Source: an uncultured Bacteroidales bacterium (GTDB taxonomy: Bacteria > Bacteroidota > Bacteroidia > Bacteroidales > Lentimicrobiaceae). From it: 64,000 bases of DNA. Numbering within the stretch: position 1 is the stretch's first letter; each line of letters opens with the position of its first letter. Of the stretch, positions 8,124 through 17,138 are shown in pieces. Both the position numbers and the translations under genes were made by a program. The stretch covers positions 38,875-102,874 of the forward strand of contig CALCQV010000137.1 in NCBI GenBank assembly GCA_937894795.1. The letters run 5' to 3'. Under the pieces are notes generated by a model, which was not told the origin of the DNA, did no database searches, and saw only the letters and a list, made by a program, of their open reading frames with translations.

Positions 8124-9458
8124 ATGAGATCATTACTGACATTTGCGCTATTAATAATTACACTGATCTCGACTGCCCAGACAAATGCAGATTCAACAGG
8201 TAACCACTTACCTGATTATGAATCAATAACTCTTGAACTATATAACCAAAAGAAATGGGATAGCTTGCTCATAACAGGCAAAGAAGCTATTAAAGCAGGA
8301 TACGACTACTTCAACGTCAGGGTCAGAACAGGTGCTGCAGCTTTTCATCTTCAGAAATATTCCCTGTCAGCAAAGCATCTTGAAAAAGCTGTTGAGCTGA
8401 ACAACAAAAATGACTATGCCAATGAACTGCTATACTATGCTTATACTTTTACAGGAAGGAAGCCACATGCAGGCTGTTTGACGAGGAATTTCTCACCTGA
8501 CTTGAACCATGAGTTCAGTAAGAAGTTTATGAATCCGACACTATACATTGAAGCTGGTCCGGTAATCAGTAATGACACCAAAGAAACGGGAAATATTGAT
8601 GAAAATAATTCCACACTGTTTACTGAAAAATATTCAGAACAGAATGCATTTTACTTAGTGGCTGGCTTGAAAAAACCTCTAGGTAAAAATTTTATAGTAG
8701 ATATTGCAGTAAGCCAAATCAATCTCAGCAAACACAGAAGTATTTACATCAGGGATGTTGATTCACTTAATGGCGATTTTAAAGTAAAGCAAACAGAATT
8801 CTATATCTCGCCGGCAGTATGTTTGAACAAGAGACTCCAACTAATTCCTGCTATCAGGTTTGCCCGGACAGATATTTCAGAACCTATACTTTCAATTGAT
8901 TCAATCACTAATCTGTACCTGGGAAATCCTATTGGGATAAGATATAACAACTTCATAATCGGAGGGAAGGCTATCTATTCACATAATTACTGGCAGGCTG
9001 ATGTTGGCATGTGGCATCTTACAATAAATGATAGCAGAAGCATGCAATACTCTGCATCAGTAATGGTACTTCCTTTTGGGAATCTCAATCTTTATTCAAT
9101 CAGCGGCTTATCGTACATGCCTGACCGTGCAAATCAACCATTTATTGCCTCTCAGACTATAGGGTTTAAGACCTTTAATAAAACATGGCTTGAATTATCA
9201 GGAACCAAAGGCAATCTGGTGAATACTGTAGAGCAAAATGCACAACTTCTAAACAACCAGGTGGTGGAATCAAATTATCGTATTGCTTCGCTATTAATTT
9301 ACGACCTAAATAAACAAATCCGCTTAACCCTGCGATACCAACTTATTGAAAACGATGCAGCCACCTATTTCTCAGTAAAAAACTATGAAATCCAAAGGGC
9401 GTATACTACCTATTTCAAACACATTATAACCGGAGGAATAACATGGAATATCAAATAA
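8124..9458 (+). CDS. Exported TPR plus predicted outer-membrane beta-barrel protein
   Basis: A 444-residue protein with a signal peptide (MRSLLTFALLIITLISTAQ). Residues about 30-105 hold TPR-like helices (YNQKKWDSLLITGKEAIKAG and the following AFHLQKYSLSAKHLEKAV). From about 135 to the end the sequence alternates amphipathic strands and polar turns and finishes HIITGGITWNIK, as outer-membrane barrels do. The architecture recalls YaiO-type barrels with an N-terminal TPR, though this is not certain. It starts 2 bases after the preceding stop and overlaps the next gene by 16 bases. It may be the outer-membrane partner of the UT-M23 protein. Confidence 0.6.
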   Translation: MRSLLTFALLIITLISTAQTNADSTGNHLPDYESITLELYNQKKWDSLLITGKEAIKAGYDYFNVRVRTGAAAFHLQKYSLSAKHLEKAVELNNKNDYANELLYYAYTFTGRKPHAGCLTRNFSPDLNHEFSKKFMNPTLYIEAGPVISNDTKETGNIDENNSTLFTEKYSEQNAFYLVAGLKKPLGKNFIVDIAVSQINLSKHRSIYIRDVDSLNGDFKVKQTEFYISPAVCLNKRLQLIPAIRFARTDISEPILSIDSITNLYLGNPIGIRYNNFIIGGKAIYSHNYWQADVGMWHLTINDSRSMQYSASVMVLPFGNLNLYSISGLSYMPDRANQPFIASQTIGFKTFNKTWLELSGTKGNLVNTVEQNAQLLNNQVVESNYRIASLLIYDLNKQIRLTLRYQLIENDAATYFSVKNYEIQRAYTTYFKHIITGGITWNIK

Positions 9459-10069
9459 AGTCAGCCATAACAACCATCTTCTTTTTGATAATAACGGCAT
9501 TTGAAGTTCATTCACAGAACATTGCTGATATAGTAAAAGCATTTGCCGAAAGCTATACCTATGAATACAATAATGAACATTTAAAAGCCATTACTTCATT
9601 AAACAAGGTCTACAAAGAAGACTCGTACGAAATGAACCTCCGGTTGGGATGGCTTTATTATCAAACTAAGAACTACAAGAAATCAATAGACCATTACAAT
9701 AAAGCTATAGCTATACTTCCACTTTCAATTGAAGCTAAACTGGGTTATGCATTTCCTGCATATGCGATGGGTAATCAAGAGATGGCAATTAAAAAGTACA
9801 AAGAGATTCTGGCAATTGACCCTAACAATTACTATGGTAATTATAGATTAGGGGCGCTCTACTATGAAAGAAAAGAATACCAATCGGCAAACAAGCACTT
9901 TGACAAGTTAATCAATCTATACCCGTTTGATTATGACGTTATGATAATGTCAGCATGGACATACTTCAGGCTCAACAAACTCAGGGAAGCAAAGGTGCTT
10001 TTCAATAAAGCACTGTTGAACCGGCCAAATGATGAATCGGCATCTGAAGGATTGAAACTTATAAAATAA
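9443..10069 (+). CDS. Exported tetratricopeptide-repeat protein
   Basis: A 208-residue protein with a signal peptide cleaved near VHSQ (residue 25), followed by four to five TPR units with the W/L-G-Y-A-F-A-P pattern (for example LRLGWLYYQTKNYKKSIDHY and YRLGALYYERKEYQSANKHF). It is probably periplasmic and scaffolds protein contacts. The start overlaps the previous gene by 16 bases and is preceded by ggagga at 9432-9437. It is the last gene of the operon; a terminator follows at 10093. Confidence 0.75.
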   Translation: MEYQIKSAITTIFFLIITAFEVHSQNIADIVKAFAESYTYEYNNEHLKAITSLNKVYKEDSYEMNLRLGWLYYQTKNYKKSIDHYNKAIAILPLSIEAKLGYAFPAYAMGNQEMAIKKYKEILAIDPNNYYGNYRLGALYYERKEYQSANKHFDKLINLYPFDYDVMIMSAWTYFRLNKLREAKVLFNKALLNRPNDESASEGLKLIK

Positions 10070-10092
10070 TAAATGTCTATCCAATCTGAAAC

Positions 10093-10126
10093 ACAAAAGA
10101 GGTGTACCATGGTGCACCTCTTTTGT
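10093..10126 (+). terminator. Terminator closing the PqqD/ATP-grasp/UT-M23 operon
   Basis: A 12-bp stem (acaaaagaggtg with cacctcttttgt) encloses a further small palindrome around accatggt and ends in a T-rich tract. It lies 23 bases past the last stop codon. Confidence 0.75.
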
Positions 10127-10225
10127 TAGTTATTGGACTATTCTTAAGTTCTTTCAATAATGGTAGTTTAAATTAGAGGTACGGATATTGAGTACCTATT
10201 ATTGAAATATCACCATTTGATGACC

Positions 10226-12274
10226 TTATTTTAAAGCCTTAAGCGCTGCACTGGCGGCATTAAGCGTTGGCTCAATAGCTATTTGGCTTCCTACAGCCCC
10301 TTTCATCCACACCTGAGGTACTAAACGCCCCTGCGTATACATACGTTGGAACTCAGCAGCCAGAGGCTTTCCTTTTACTTGCTGTTCTATTTGAAAATCT
10401 ATTAAGTGTCCCATTGGATAATTAGACAGATAAAGTGGATTATCAATCATGTGAGAATAAATTGCAAGAATAGGTTCATCATTACTCCCTAATATATCTG
10501 CATAATATTTATTCCAGACCTCCTTGGCTGCAGAAATAACAGCATCCTTAAGCTGTGCCGGAGTTGCATTCGGATTTGCATACATCCACTTCCAAACCTT
10601 CATGTCAACCAATGAAACTCCCATTATTTCGTAGCTGCCCCAGAAATTATCAAGAGCCATCATATGCTCCTTGTTAGGATCAGCATTAGGTAAACCCAGC
10701 AATTCAAGGTCACGTTTCTGGAACAGGAAAGCAACAGCTTCAGTAAAGGCAGTATTTGGAACGCCTTGTAGCATAAAGTAATCAACATCATTCATGGTAA
10801 CGGTTTGCTCCACGTTATGACCGAACTCATGGACTGCAATATTGTAGCCTTTGTAGTCCATACCTTTCTCATTGATCCGTGTGCGAAGGTGGGCATAATC
10901 ATTACGCATGGCAGAACCCCAGGCATGGCCTGATCCTCTGGCGGCATCAACGAGAATTAGAGAACAGATTTCCTCTGCTTTCTGCTTCTTCCAACCAAGT
11001 TTTACAAGAATATTTGGCATATCGGCCTTAAAAGCTGCCGGATTTGGATATCGGGCTGAAGTCATGGCTGTCAACTCTTCTTCAGGAAGCCCACCTCTTG
11101 ACTTGAAACCATTATACCATATATCAAAAGGCTCTAACTTTCTGCCAAGCTGTTTGCTTATATAAGCAGCTACTTCCTTAACCTGTGGAGATGAAACAAA
11201 TTGTGTGAATAACCTCTCCACGTCTTCCTGAGGTATTTCCATTCCTTCTTCAAATGCCCTGTCAATATATGTCGGGAGATTGGGAGTGTAAGCATCCATT
11301 GCCTTAAGAGCCTTGAAATTATCAAGCAATACAGCATATCTCTTATCCGGTTCACGGGTAAAGGAGCCTTCCTTACCATCTTTAAAAATCTTATTTACAG
11401 CAGGATCCCAGGTATAATCACCACTGTTAATCACCTGCTGTGGGATACTCTGGTCGATGATTCTCTTCATCACATTATAGATAATTCGCTGCTTTTCCAA
11501 GCCATTTGGCCCAACATAATTTGATTTCAGCTCATCACGCAAACCCCAGTGAGTAATGAGTTTCATATCAGCAGGAAACAACTGATTACCCTTTGCATTC
11601 AGCAAATTACCCATAAAGATGTTATATTCAGAGATATAAGTGTCGGCCTCTGTAAGTGTTTTGGAAGCATTCATAACTATATCGGCCGGCACCCTTGAGG
11701 TAAACCGGTCACCCATTCTGGCATAAGCCCAATCTTTTCTTGACCAGTCAGCACCCTTTATTGTCTTTTCTTCAAGGGTAAAATATGGGAAGTTGAGGGC
11801 TGTTATAAATGCTATTTTGTTGTTGAAGAAATCATCAGTAAGATGTGCACCTACATTGTAACTGCCAAACATCATATCAATAGGCTCAATCTCGCCACCG
11901 GTTAGATGAATGGGCTCCTTTAACTTTAAATCCATAATGTTGAAATAACCAGAGAATATCTCAAAGTTACGTTCAAGTTTGGAATACAAACGTTGAAGTG
12001 CTTCTGCATCGTTAACGAAATTATCCATACAGAACTGTTCGAATTCCTGTGGAGTACCATCTGACTCACGCCATAGTAAGGCAGCTTGCTGAATTCCTCT
12101 ATCAATACGGAATTCAGCAGTTTTACCATATTTATTAATAAGTGCTGTTTTGACTTTTTCCATAGTTACATTGTCAATATTCGCATTATCAGCGATTGGA
12201 TTAGCATTCAAAGAAAAGATACTGCCAATAAGCATGGCCAGTATAATAGCCGTCATCAATGCTTTATTCTTCAT
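10226..12274 (-). CDS. Secreted HEXXH zinc metallopeptidase, family uncertain
   Basis: A 682-residue protein with an N-terminal export signal (MKNKALMTAIILAMLIGSIFS). The zinc motif is H482-E-F-G-H486 in AVHEFGHNVEQ, and about 30 residues later FTEAVAFLF offers a glutamate suited as third ligand, so a gluzincin arrangement. The remainder is helical and carries no domain I can name; the spacing resembles M3-like oligopeptidases but the match is weak. The start is the ATG at 12274: a longer frame from a TTG at 12301 would lie inside the -7 element at 12299-12306. It is probably periplasmic. It is transcribed alone and divergently from the methyltransferase gene. Confidence 0.7.
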   Translation of the reverse strand: MKNKALMTAIILAMLIGSIFSLNANPIADNANIDNVTMEKVKTALINKYGKTAEFRIDRGIQQAALLWRESDGTPQEFEQFCMDNFVNDAEALQRLYSKLERNFEIFSGYFNIMDLKLKEPIHLTGGEIEPIDMMFGSYNVGAHLTDDFFNNKIAFITALNFPYFTLEEKTIKGADWSRKDWAYARMGDRFTSRVPADIVMNASKTLTEADTYISEYNIFMGNLLNAKGNQLFPADMKLITHWGLRDELKSNYVGPNGLEKQRIIYNVMKRIIDQSIPQQVINSGDYTWDPAVNKIFKDGKEGSFTREPDKRYAVLLDNFKALKAMDAYTPNLPTYIDRAFEEGMEIPQEDVERLFTQFVSSPQVKEVAAYISKQLGRKLEPFDIWYNGFKSRGGLPEEELTAMTSARYPNPAAFKADMPNILVKLGWKKQKAEEICSLILVDAARGSGHAWGSAMRNDYAHLRTRINEKGMDYKGYNIAVHEFGHNVEQTVTMNDVDYFMLQGVPNTAFTEAVAFLFQKRDLELLGLPNADPNKEHMMALDNFWGSYEIMGVSLVDMKVWKWMYANPNATPAQLKDAVISAAKEVWNKYYADILGSNDEPILAIYSHMIDNPLYLSNYPMGHLIDFQIEQQVKGKPLAAEFQRMYTQGRLVPQVWMKGAVGSQIAIEPTLNAASAALKALK

Positions 12275-12298
12275 AATGTTTGAATTTTTGGGAGAACG

Positions 12299-12306
12299 CA
12301 AAGTTA
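12299..12306 (-). promoter_or_regulatory. Putative -7 element (TAacTTTG) of the metallopeptidase gene
   Basis: Minus-strand TAACTTTG fits TAnnTTTG, 24 bases before the ATG at 12274. Its position decides against the upstream TTG start. Confidence 0.5.
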
Positions 12307-12392
12307 GTTAAAAAGTCTACAGTATAACTACATACTTTTAAAATGAAGCAGCTCAACTATTTGAAGAAATAAGGCCATTAGTACAAATTGAG

Positions 12393-12400
12393 TATCTTTG
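12393..12400 (+). promoter_or_regulatory. Putative -7 element (TAtcTTTG) of ubiE/menG
   Basis: TATCTTTG fits TAnnTTTG and lies 19 bases before the ATG at 12420. The upstream TTTG at 12360 is too far (29 bases) for the usual spacing. Confidence 0.5.
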
Positions 12401-12419
12401 CATTCAAAATTCCACAAGC

Positions 12420-13139
12420 ATGTTTAGAGACGAAAGTGGGCACAGGCCAACTCAAAAGATATTTACAGAAGTACCACCAAAATATGATCTGCTCAATAGG
12501 ATATTAACTCTCAATATGGATGAAGGCTGGCGCAAGAAAACAGCTAAGGCAGTTCTTGAAAATAATCCTTCAAGAGTATTGGATTTATGTTGTGGAACCG
12601 CTGACCTGACAATGCATATAGCAGGGAATGCCCGAAAGGAAACTGAGCTGTTTGGACTTGATTTCAGCCATACTATGCTGGCACGTGCCAAAGAGAAAGT
12701 AGCTGTATTTGGAGAAGGCAGGGTTAATCTCATTCAAGGTGATGCAGGCAATATGCCTTTTGAAAGCAATTACTTTGATGCAGTTGGCATCTCTTTTGGT
12801 TTCAGGAATCTCACATTTGAAAATCCGGACGCTCAATTACACATGAAGGAAGTTCTCAGGATCCTTAAACCCGGAGGTCGTTTTGTAATTGTAGAAACAA
12901 GTCAACCACAAAACAAAATTATCAGGTTTTTCTATCACTTATATCATAACCTGATAACCGGCCCCATTGGTGGTTTGATTTCCGGTAACCGTCAAGCATA
13001 TAATTACCTTGCCCATTCTGCCAATCATTACTATACATTGGATGATTTGTCAATTCTCTTAAAGAATGCAGGTTTCAGCGAAACCAATGGAACACCATTA
13101 TTAATGGGTGCAGCAGCAATAATGGTAGCAGAAAAATAA
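12420..13139 (+). CDS. ubiE: Demethylmenaquinone methyltransferase
   Basis: A 239-residue SAM-dependent methyltransferase that makes menaquinone from demethylmenaquinone in the membrane-linked quinone pathway. The N-terminal IFTEVPPKYDLLNRILTLNMDEGWR is the UbiE/MenG signature; SAM motif I is VLDLCCGTADLT near residue 55, motif II GNMPFESNYFDAVGISFGFRNL and motif III EVLRILKPGGRFVIVE follow in order. Length is normal for the family. Bacteroidota use menaquinone, so menG would be an equally valid name. It ends 4 bases from a convergent gene. Confidence 0.92.
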   Translation: MFRDESGHRPTQKIFTEVPPKYDLLNRILTLNMDEGWRKKTAKAVLENNPSRVLDLCCGTADLTMHIAGNARKETELFGLDFSHTMLARAKEKVAVFGEGRVNLIQGDAGNMPFESNYFDAVGISFGFRNLTFENPDAQLHMKEVLRILKPGGRFVIVETSQPQNKIIRFFYHLYHNLITGPIGGLISGNRQAYNYLAHSANHYYTLDDLSILLKNAGFSETNGTPLLMGAAAIMVAEK

Positions 13140-13152
13140 GCTGCTATTTTTT
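13126..13152 (+). terminator. Weak terminator-like hairpin over the ubiE stop codon
   Basis: A 6-bp stem (tagcag with ctgcta) with a 9-base loop is followed by six T residues. It overlaps the stop codon of ubiE and the end of the convergent gene. Confidence 0.35.
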
Positions 13153-13833
13153 CATCCTTTCATCCAATACGCTAATTACCATAGCAACAATCTCTTTATG
13201 AGAAACGGTACTTGTATTGAATTGGATATCATAGAGCATATTCTGATCATTTACCCCTTTAATAGCAGAAGAAACCAGTTTATGACGCTTCAGGTCAATG
13301 CTATTGATATCTTTAACAAGCTGTTCGCGAGTTGCATGGTAGCGTGACATTAATGACTGTATACGCCATTCAAGTGGAGCATATAACTTGATATGCAATG
13401 AATGCTCTAAACCAAAGGTATAAGCAGCACCTGCCCTGCCCACGATAATAGCATTTCCCTCATTAGCAGCAGCAGTTACAACTGAAGAGACAGTTTTGCG
13501 AATCTTGCGGTCACTTTTATAATATTTGGTAGTAAGGGTTCTGAGCACTTCATCCATCAGGGTTCTATCAACCGACTCTGAAATATCTTTTACACGACGG
13601 GGTTCCATATCGAGCAACTTAGCTGATTCCATGATTATCTCCTTATTCAGGATATTCCATTTCTGCCCCCGTTTCTGCAACTCATCGCGTAACAAAATTG
13701 CAAGCGTATTACCCTGGCACCCATGCTCACGAGATATGGTTATGAAAGGATTCCCTTGATGTTTTGGCATAATCTGATGATCATGATTAAAACTCTCAAC
13801 CATGTATTTTATGAGCAAATCTTTATTATCCAT
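13144..13833 (-). CDS. Cytidylate kinase-like family protein
   Basis: A 229-residue protein with FITISREHGCQGNTLAILLRDEL at about residues 25-47, the variant P-loop of the cytidylate-kinase-like family, followed by NILNKEII, VGRAGAAYTF and a basic RYHATREQ lid region. Members are P-loop phosphotransferases of undefined substrate, distinct from the essential Cmk. It lies 63 bases downstream of pgi on the same strand, so both may share a transcript. No regulatory role can be read from the sequence. Confidence 0.8.
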   Translation of the reverse strand: MDNKDLLIKYMVESFNHDHQIMPKHQGNPFITISREHGCQGNTLAILLRDELQKRGQKWNILNKEIIMESAKLLDMEPRRVKDISESVDRTLMDEVLRTLTTKYYKSDRKIRKTVSSVVTAAANEGNAIIVGRAGAAYTFGLEHSLHIKLYAPLEWRIQSLMSRYHATREQLVKDINSIDLKRHKLVSSAIKGVNDQNMLYDIQFNTSTVSHKEIVAMVISVLDERMKK

Positions 13834-13896
13834 TGCTATCTCATTAAGTTGATTAGATTCAATATTAAGATTCTAGAATTGACGGTGTAGTATAAT

Positions 13897-15249
13897 CTAT
13901 TTCAAACGTTCTCTGAGTTCTTCCGTTTGCTTTTCGAACCCGGGTTTACCTAACAGTGCGAACATATTCTTTTTATATGCCTCTACACCGGGTTGGTCAA
14001 AAGGATTTACATCCAGAACATAACCTGAGAGTGCACAAGAGAATTCATAAAAGTAAATTAATTGACCTAATGTGAATTCATTAAGTTGGGGGAGCCTGAT
14101 AAGTATATTGGGAACACCTCCATCAATATGAGCCAGTAAGGTTCCTCGTTCAGCTTCACGGTTAACCAGATGTATTCTTTTTCTTGCAACAAAGTTTAGA
14201 CCATCAGAATCATCGTCCTCGAATGGCACAGTCAGATTCTTTTGAGGTTGATCAATGCTAAGAACAGTTTCGAATAGAATACGCAGTCCATCCTGAACAT
14301 ATTGCCCCATACTATGGAGATCAGTAGTAAAACTCACACCGGCCGGAAAAATCCCTCTATTGTTTTTGCCTTCACTTTCACCAAAGAGTTGTTTCCACCA
14401 TTCAGTAATATAGATTAGAGAGGGCAGGTAGTTGACCATAACCTCCACAGGTTTGCCTGTCCGGTACAAAGCATTCCTGGCAGCTACATACTTGAATGCC
14501 GGATTATCATCAATTGTTTTGGCAGTGGTTACCACCTCTTTCATTGCTTTGGCACCGGCAACCAATTGACGGATATCAAACCCGGCGACTGCAATAGGCA
14601 ATAAACCAACAGGGGTGAGAACAGAATATCGGCCGCCTACATCATCGGGCACATCATACGTTTTGTACCCTTCAGAAGTTGCAAGACGCTTCAAGGCTCC
14701 TTTTGATTGATCAGTAATTGCAATTATTCGCTTACGTGCTTCTTCCTTACCATATTTCTCTTCCAGATGCTTGCGCAAAATCCTGAATGCTATGGCAGGC
14801 TCAGTAGTTGTACCACTTTTAGATATCACAGCCACAGCATAATCACGCTGATCAAGAATCTTTAGCAAATCAGCAAGATAATCCTCAGAGATATTATTGC
14901 CAGCATACACTACTAATGGTTTGCCTCTGTGGTCACGTGACAATAATGATGCAAAATTGTTTTGCATTGCTTCAATAACTGCCCTTGCACCAAGATATGA
15001 ACCTCCAATACCTATAACAACATAAATATCAGCAATGCGAGCAATAAAACGGGCATCATTTTCAATACTCGTCAGCAACTCCTCACTAACCTCATCAGGC
15101 AGAGTTATCCAACCAAGAAAATCATTTCCTTTTCCACTTCTATTAAGCAAAGTGCCTTGATGAAGGATTAACTCATTTGTGAATGATTCAAGTATCGTAT
15201 TATCGACAAAGCCTTCAAGGCCGCGGGTATCTATTGTAAGATCAATCAT
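13897..15249 (-). CDS. pgi: Glucose-6-phosphate isomerase
   Basis: A 450-residue enzyme of the shorter, Bacillus-type PGI class that interconverts glucose-6-phosphate and fructose-6-phosphate in glycolysis. The signature IGIGGSYLGARAVIEAM near residue 78, SKSGTTTEPAIAFR near 145, the GGRYSVLTPVGLLP segment near 205 and the C-terminal NPFDQPGVEAYKKN are all present. Length is normal. A TAccTTTG element lies at 15309-15316 on the minus strand. Confidence 0.95.
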   Translation of the reverse strand: MIDLTIDTRGLEGFVDNTILESFTNELILHQGTLLNRSGKGNDFLGWITLPDEVSEELLTSIENDARFIARIADIYVVIGIGGSYLGARAVIEAMQNNFASLLSRDHRGKPLVVYAGNNISEDYLADLLKILDQRDYAVAVISKSGTTTEPAIAFRILRKHLEEKYGKEEARKRIIAITDQSKGALKRLATSEGYKTYDVPDDVGGRYSVLTPVGLLPIAVAGFDIRQLVAGAKAMKEVVTTAKTIDDNPAFKYVAARNALYRTGKPVEVMVNYLPSLIYITEWWKQLFGESEGKNNRGIFPAGVSFTTDLHSMGQYVQDGLRILFETVLSIDQPQKNLTVPFEDDDSDGLNFVARKRIHLVNREAERGTLLAHIDGGVPNILIRLPQLNEFTLGQLIYFYEFSCALSGYVLDVNPFDQPGVEAYKKNMFALLGKPGFEKQTEELRERLK

Positions 15250-15308
15250 TGTGTGTTGGGTAAGAATGGGGTTGAATTACAGGATAAATTGAATTAACAT
15301 ACAATCTA

Positions 15309-15316
15309 CAAAGGTA
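15309..15316 (-). promoter_or_regulatory. Putative -7 element (TAccTTTG) of pgi
   Basis: Minus-strand TACCTTTG, 59 bases before the pgi ATG. The expected upstream box would fall inside the strong hairpin at 15331-15370. Confidence 0.45.
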
Positions 15317-15330
15317 GTTCAATATTATAA

Positions 15331-15370
15331 AAAAAACGAATGCAGCATATCAAAGCTGCATTCGTTTTTT
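15331..15370. terminator. Perfect 16-bp bidirectional terminator-like hairpin between divergent genes
   Basis: The 16-base arm aaaaaacgaatgcagc (15331-15346) pairs perfectly with 15355-15370 over an 8-base loop, with T-runs on both strands. Both flanking genes point away from it, so it does not end either of them. It may end a small unannotated RNA or insulate pgi. The rest of 15250-15558 has no open frame; a minus-strand TAcaTTTG at 15453-15460 could start a roughly 115-base RNA ending here. Confidence 0.6.
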
Positions 15371-15519
15371 TTACACACAACAAAACCAATTTATAGTTTC
15401 ACACACACACTACTATATAATCAATTGGTATAGTCAATCACTTTTGACAATACAAATGTACACTCATGAACTCCGCTGACATGTTAATCAATTACAACAA
15501 ACGTTAAAAGATGTTAAGG

Positions 15520-15554
15520 TTTGGATATACAAACAATTAGGTCGTTTACCTTTG
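15520..15554 (+). promoter_or_regulatory. Putative promoter of the rprX/rprY operon
   Basis: TTTG at 15520-15523 and TAccTTTG at 15547-15554, separated by 23 bases (a little longer than the usual 19-21). The -7 element ends only 4 bases before the ATG at 15559, implying an almost leaderless message or a different start of transcription. Confidence 0.45.
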
Positions 15555-15558
15555 TGTT

Positions 15559-17121
15559 ATGAACAGTCGACTGATTATTTGGATAACACTAATGGTAAGT
15601 ATTGCCATTATTCTATTGATTGGTATTCAGACCTATTGGATCAAGAATGCTATAGAATTGCGAGAAGCCAATTTTCATAGGAGTGTTGCTGAGGCAGTTA
15701 ATGAGCTAATGTTACAGATTGAGAAGGAAGAAATGAACAGGCAGATTCGTAAAAACATGGAATACAATACATTATTACGATCAATTGATTCATTGGATTA
15801 CCTCATTTTTCTCGAAACAGGAAGTACCGAGCATATTAACAGTGGTTCAGGTTCATTCAACTATGAACGCAAGCAAGAATGGGGTGAGATACTTGATAAC
15901 AATGAGTGGAAAATGGTTAAAAAATCAGATTCTTCTAATTTAAACTTCCCCGGAAATGATAGTATCATTGATAGTGCCGGGAGCCTGAGCGAAAGAGCAA
16001 AGCAACTGAATAGAAAGAAGGCATTTCTATTGAACCAGGTTTTTGATGAGATGTTTAATAATCCTTTTATTCCCTACATTGAGAGCTGGTTAACAAAAGA
16101 CAAGCTTGACACATTACTAAAAACGTCATTAGCCAATAAAGGCATTAAAACTCAATATGAGTTTGGCATTTTCAGCAAAGCACGCAACCTGATGGTAATT
16201 GAAAAGGATAAAGATTTCAGGCAATCATTGCTTGATCAGGGGCTTTACTTCCGGTTATTTCCATCAAATAATTATGCATCTCCCGATTACCTCGTGCTGT
16301 TTTTCCCCAATCAAACACGTTATCTGTTGGTGCAAATGGGTGGTATATTAACGATATCAGGAATATTGATGTTGGTTATCATTCTTTCATTTATGACCGT
16401 CATAATAGCTATTTTCAGACAAAAGAAATTGTCGGAAATGAAGAATGATTTCATAAACAATATGACGCATGAATTCAAAACTCCCATAAGTACCGTATCA
16501 TTGGCGTGCGAAGTATTGAATGATAAATCGGTTTCAAAATCAGAAGAGTTTGTTCATTCATATATTGGGATTATCAGTGAAGAAAACAAGCGATTGGGTG
16601 ATATGGCTGAGAAAATATTGCAGACAGCTATACTCGAGAAAGGACAGCTCAAATTACGAAAAGAGAAAATCAACCTTCATGGTATAATTGAGGATGTTGC
16701 ACATAAAATTGCCATTCAGGTTGAGATTCGTGATGGTAGCATAGTCACGCAATTAAATGCCACTGACCCTATTATTCTGGCAGATAAAGTGCATATTACC
16801 AACGTAATCAACAACTTGTTGGACAACGCCAATAAATACTCACCAAGGAAACCTTTGATAACAATATCCACACTCGACTTGAATAATGGAATTCAAATAA
16901 GCATTACTGACAACGGCATAGGGATTAATAAAGCCAACCTGAAAAAAATATTTGAGAAATTATACAGAGTACCTACCGGTGACGTTCATAATGTAAAGGG
17001 ATTTGGATTGGGATTAAGCTATGTTAAATTCATAGTTGATAAGCACGAGGGCAGAGTAAGTGTTGAAAGTGAACCGGGTAAAGGATCAACTTTCAGGATA
17101 TGGTTGCCTTATAAAGGATGA
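15559..17121 (+). CDS. rprX: Sensor histidine kinase, RprX-like
   Basis: A 520-residue membrane kinase. A first helix at about residues 5-25 and a second near 255-285 bracket a 230-residue periplasmic sensor part. The dimerisation box has phospho-acceptor H304 in NNMTHEFKTPIST, followed by N box NNLLDNANKYSP, G1 ITDNGIGI and G2 GFGLGLSYVKFIV. Length and gene order with the adjacent regulator match Bacteroides RprX/RprY; that name is by resemblance. The sensed signal is unknown. Its stop is 17 bases before the regulator's start. Confidence 0.85.
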   Translation: MNSRLIIWITLMVSIAIILLIGIQTYWIKNAIELREANFHRSVAEAVNELMLQIEKEEMNRQIRKNMEYNTLLRSIDSLDYLIFLETGSTEHINSGSGSFNYERKQEWGEILDNNEWKMVKKSDSSNLNFPGNDSIIDSAGSLSERAKQLNRKKAFLLNQVFDEMFNNPFIPYIESWLTKDKLDTLLKTSLANKGIKTQYEFGIFSKARNLMVIEKDKDFRQSLLDQGLYFRLFPSNNYASPDYLVLFFPNQTRYLLVQMGGILTISGILMLVIILSFMTVIIAIFRQKKLSEMKNDFINNMTHEFKTPISTVSLACEVLNDKSVSKSEEFVHSYIGIISEENKRLGDMAEKILQTAILEKGQLKLRKEKINLHGIIEDVAHKIAIQVEIRDGSIVTQLNATDPIILADKVHITNVINNLLDNANKYSPRKPLITISTLDLNNGIQISITDNGIGINKANLKKIFEKLYRVPTGDVHNVKGFGLGLSYVKFIVDKHEGRVSVESEPGKGSTFRIWLPYKG

Positions 17122-17138
17122 AATATTAAATTTGTAGT

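Noticed and set aside
12275..12301. Upstream TTG start for the HEXXH peptidase
   Set aside because: The TTG lies inside the -7 element and the signal peptide fits the ATG at 12274.
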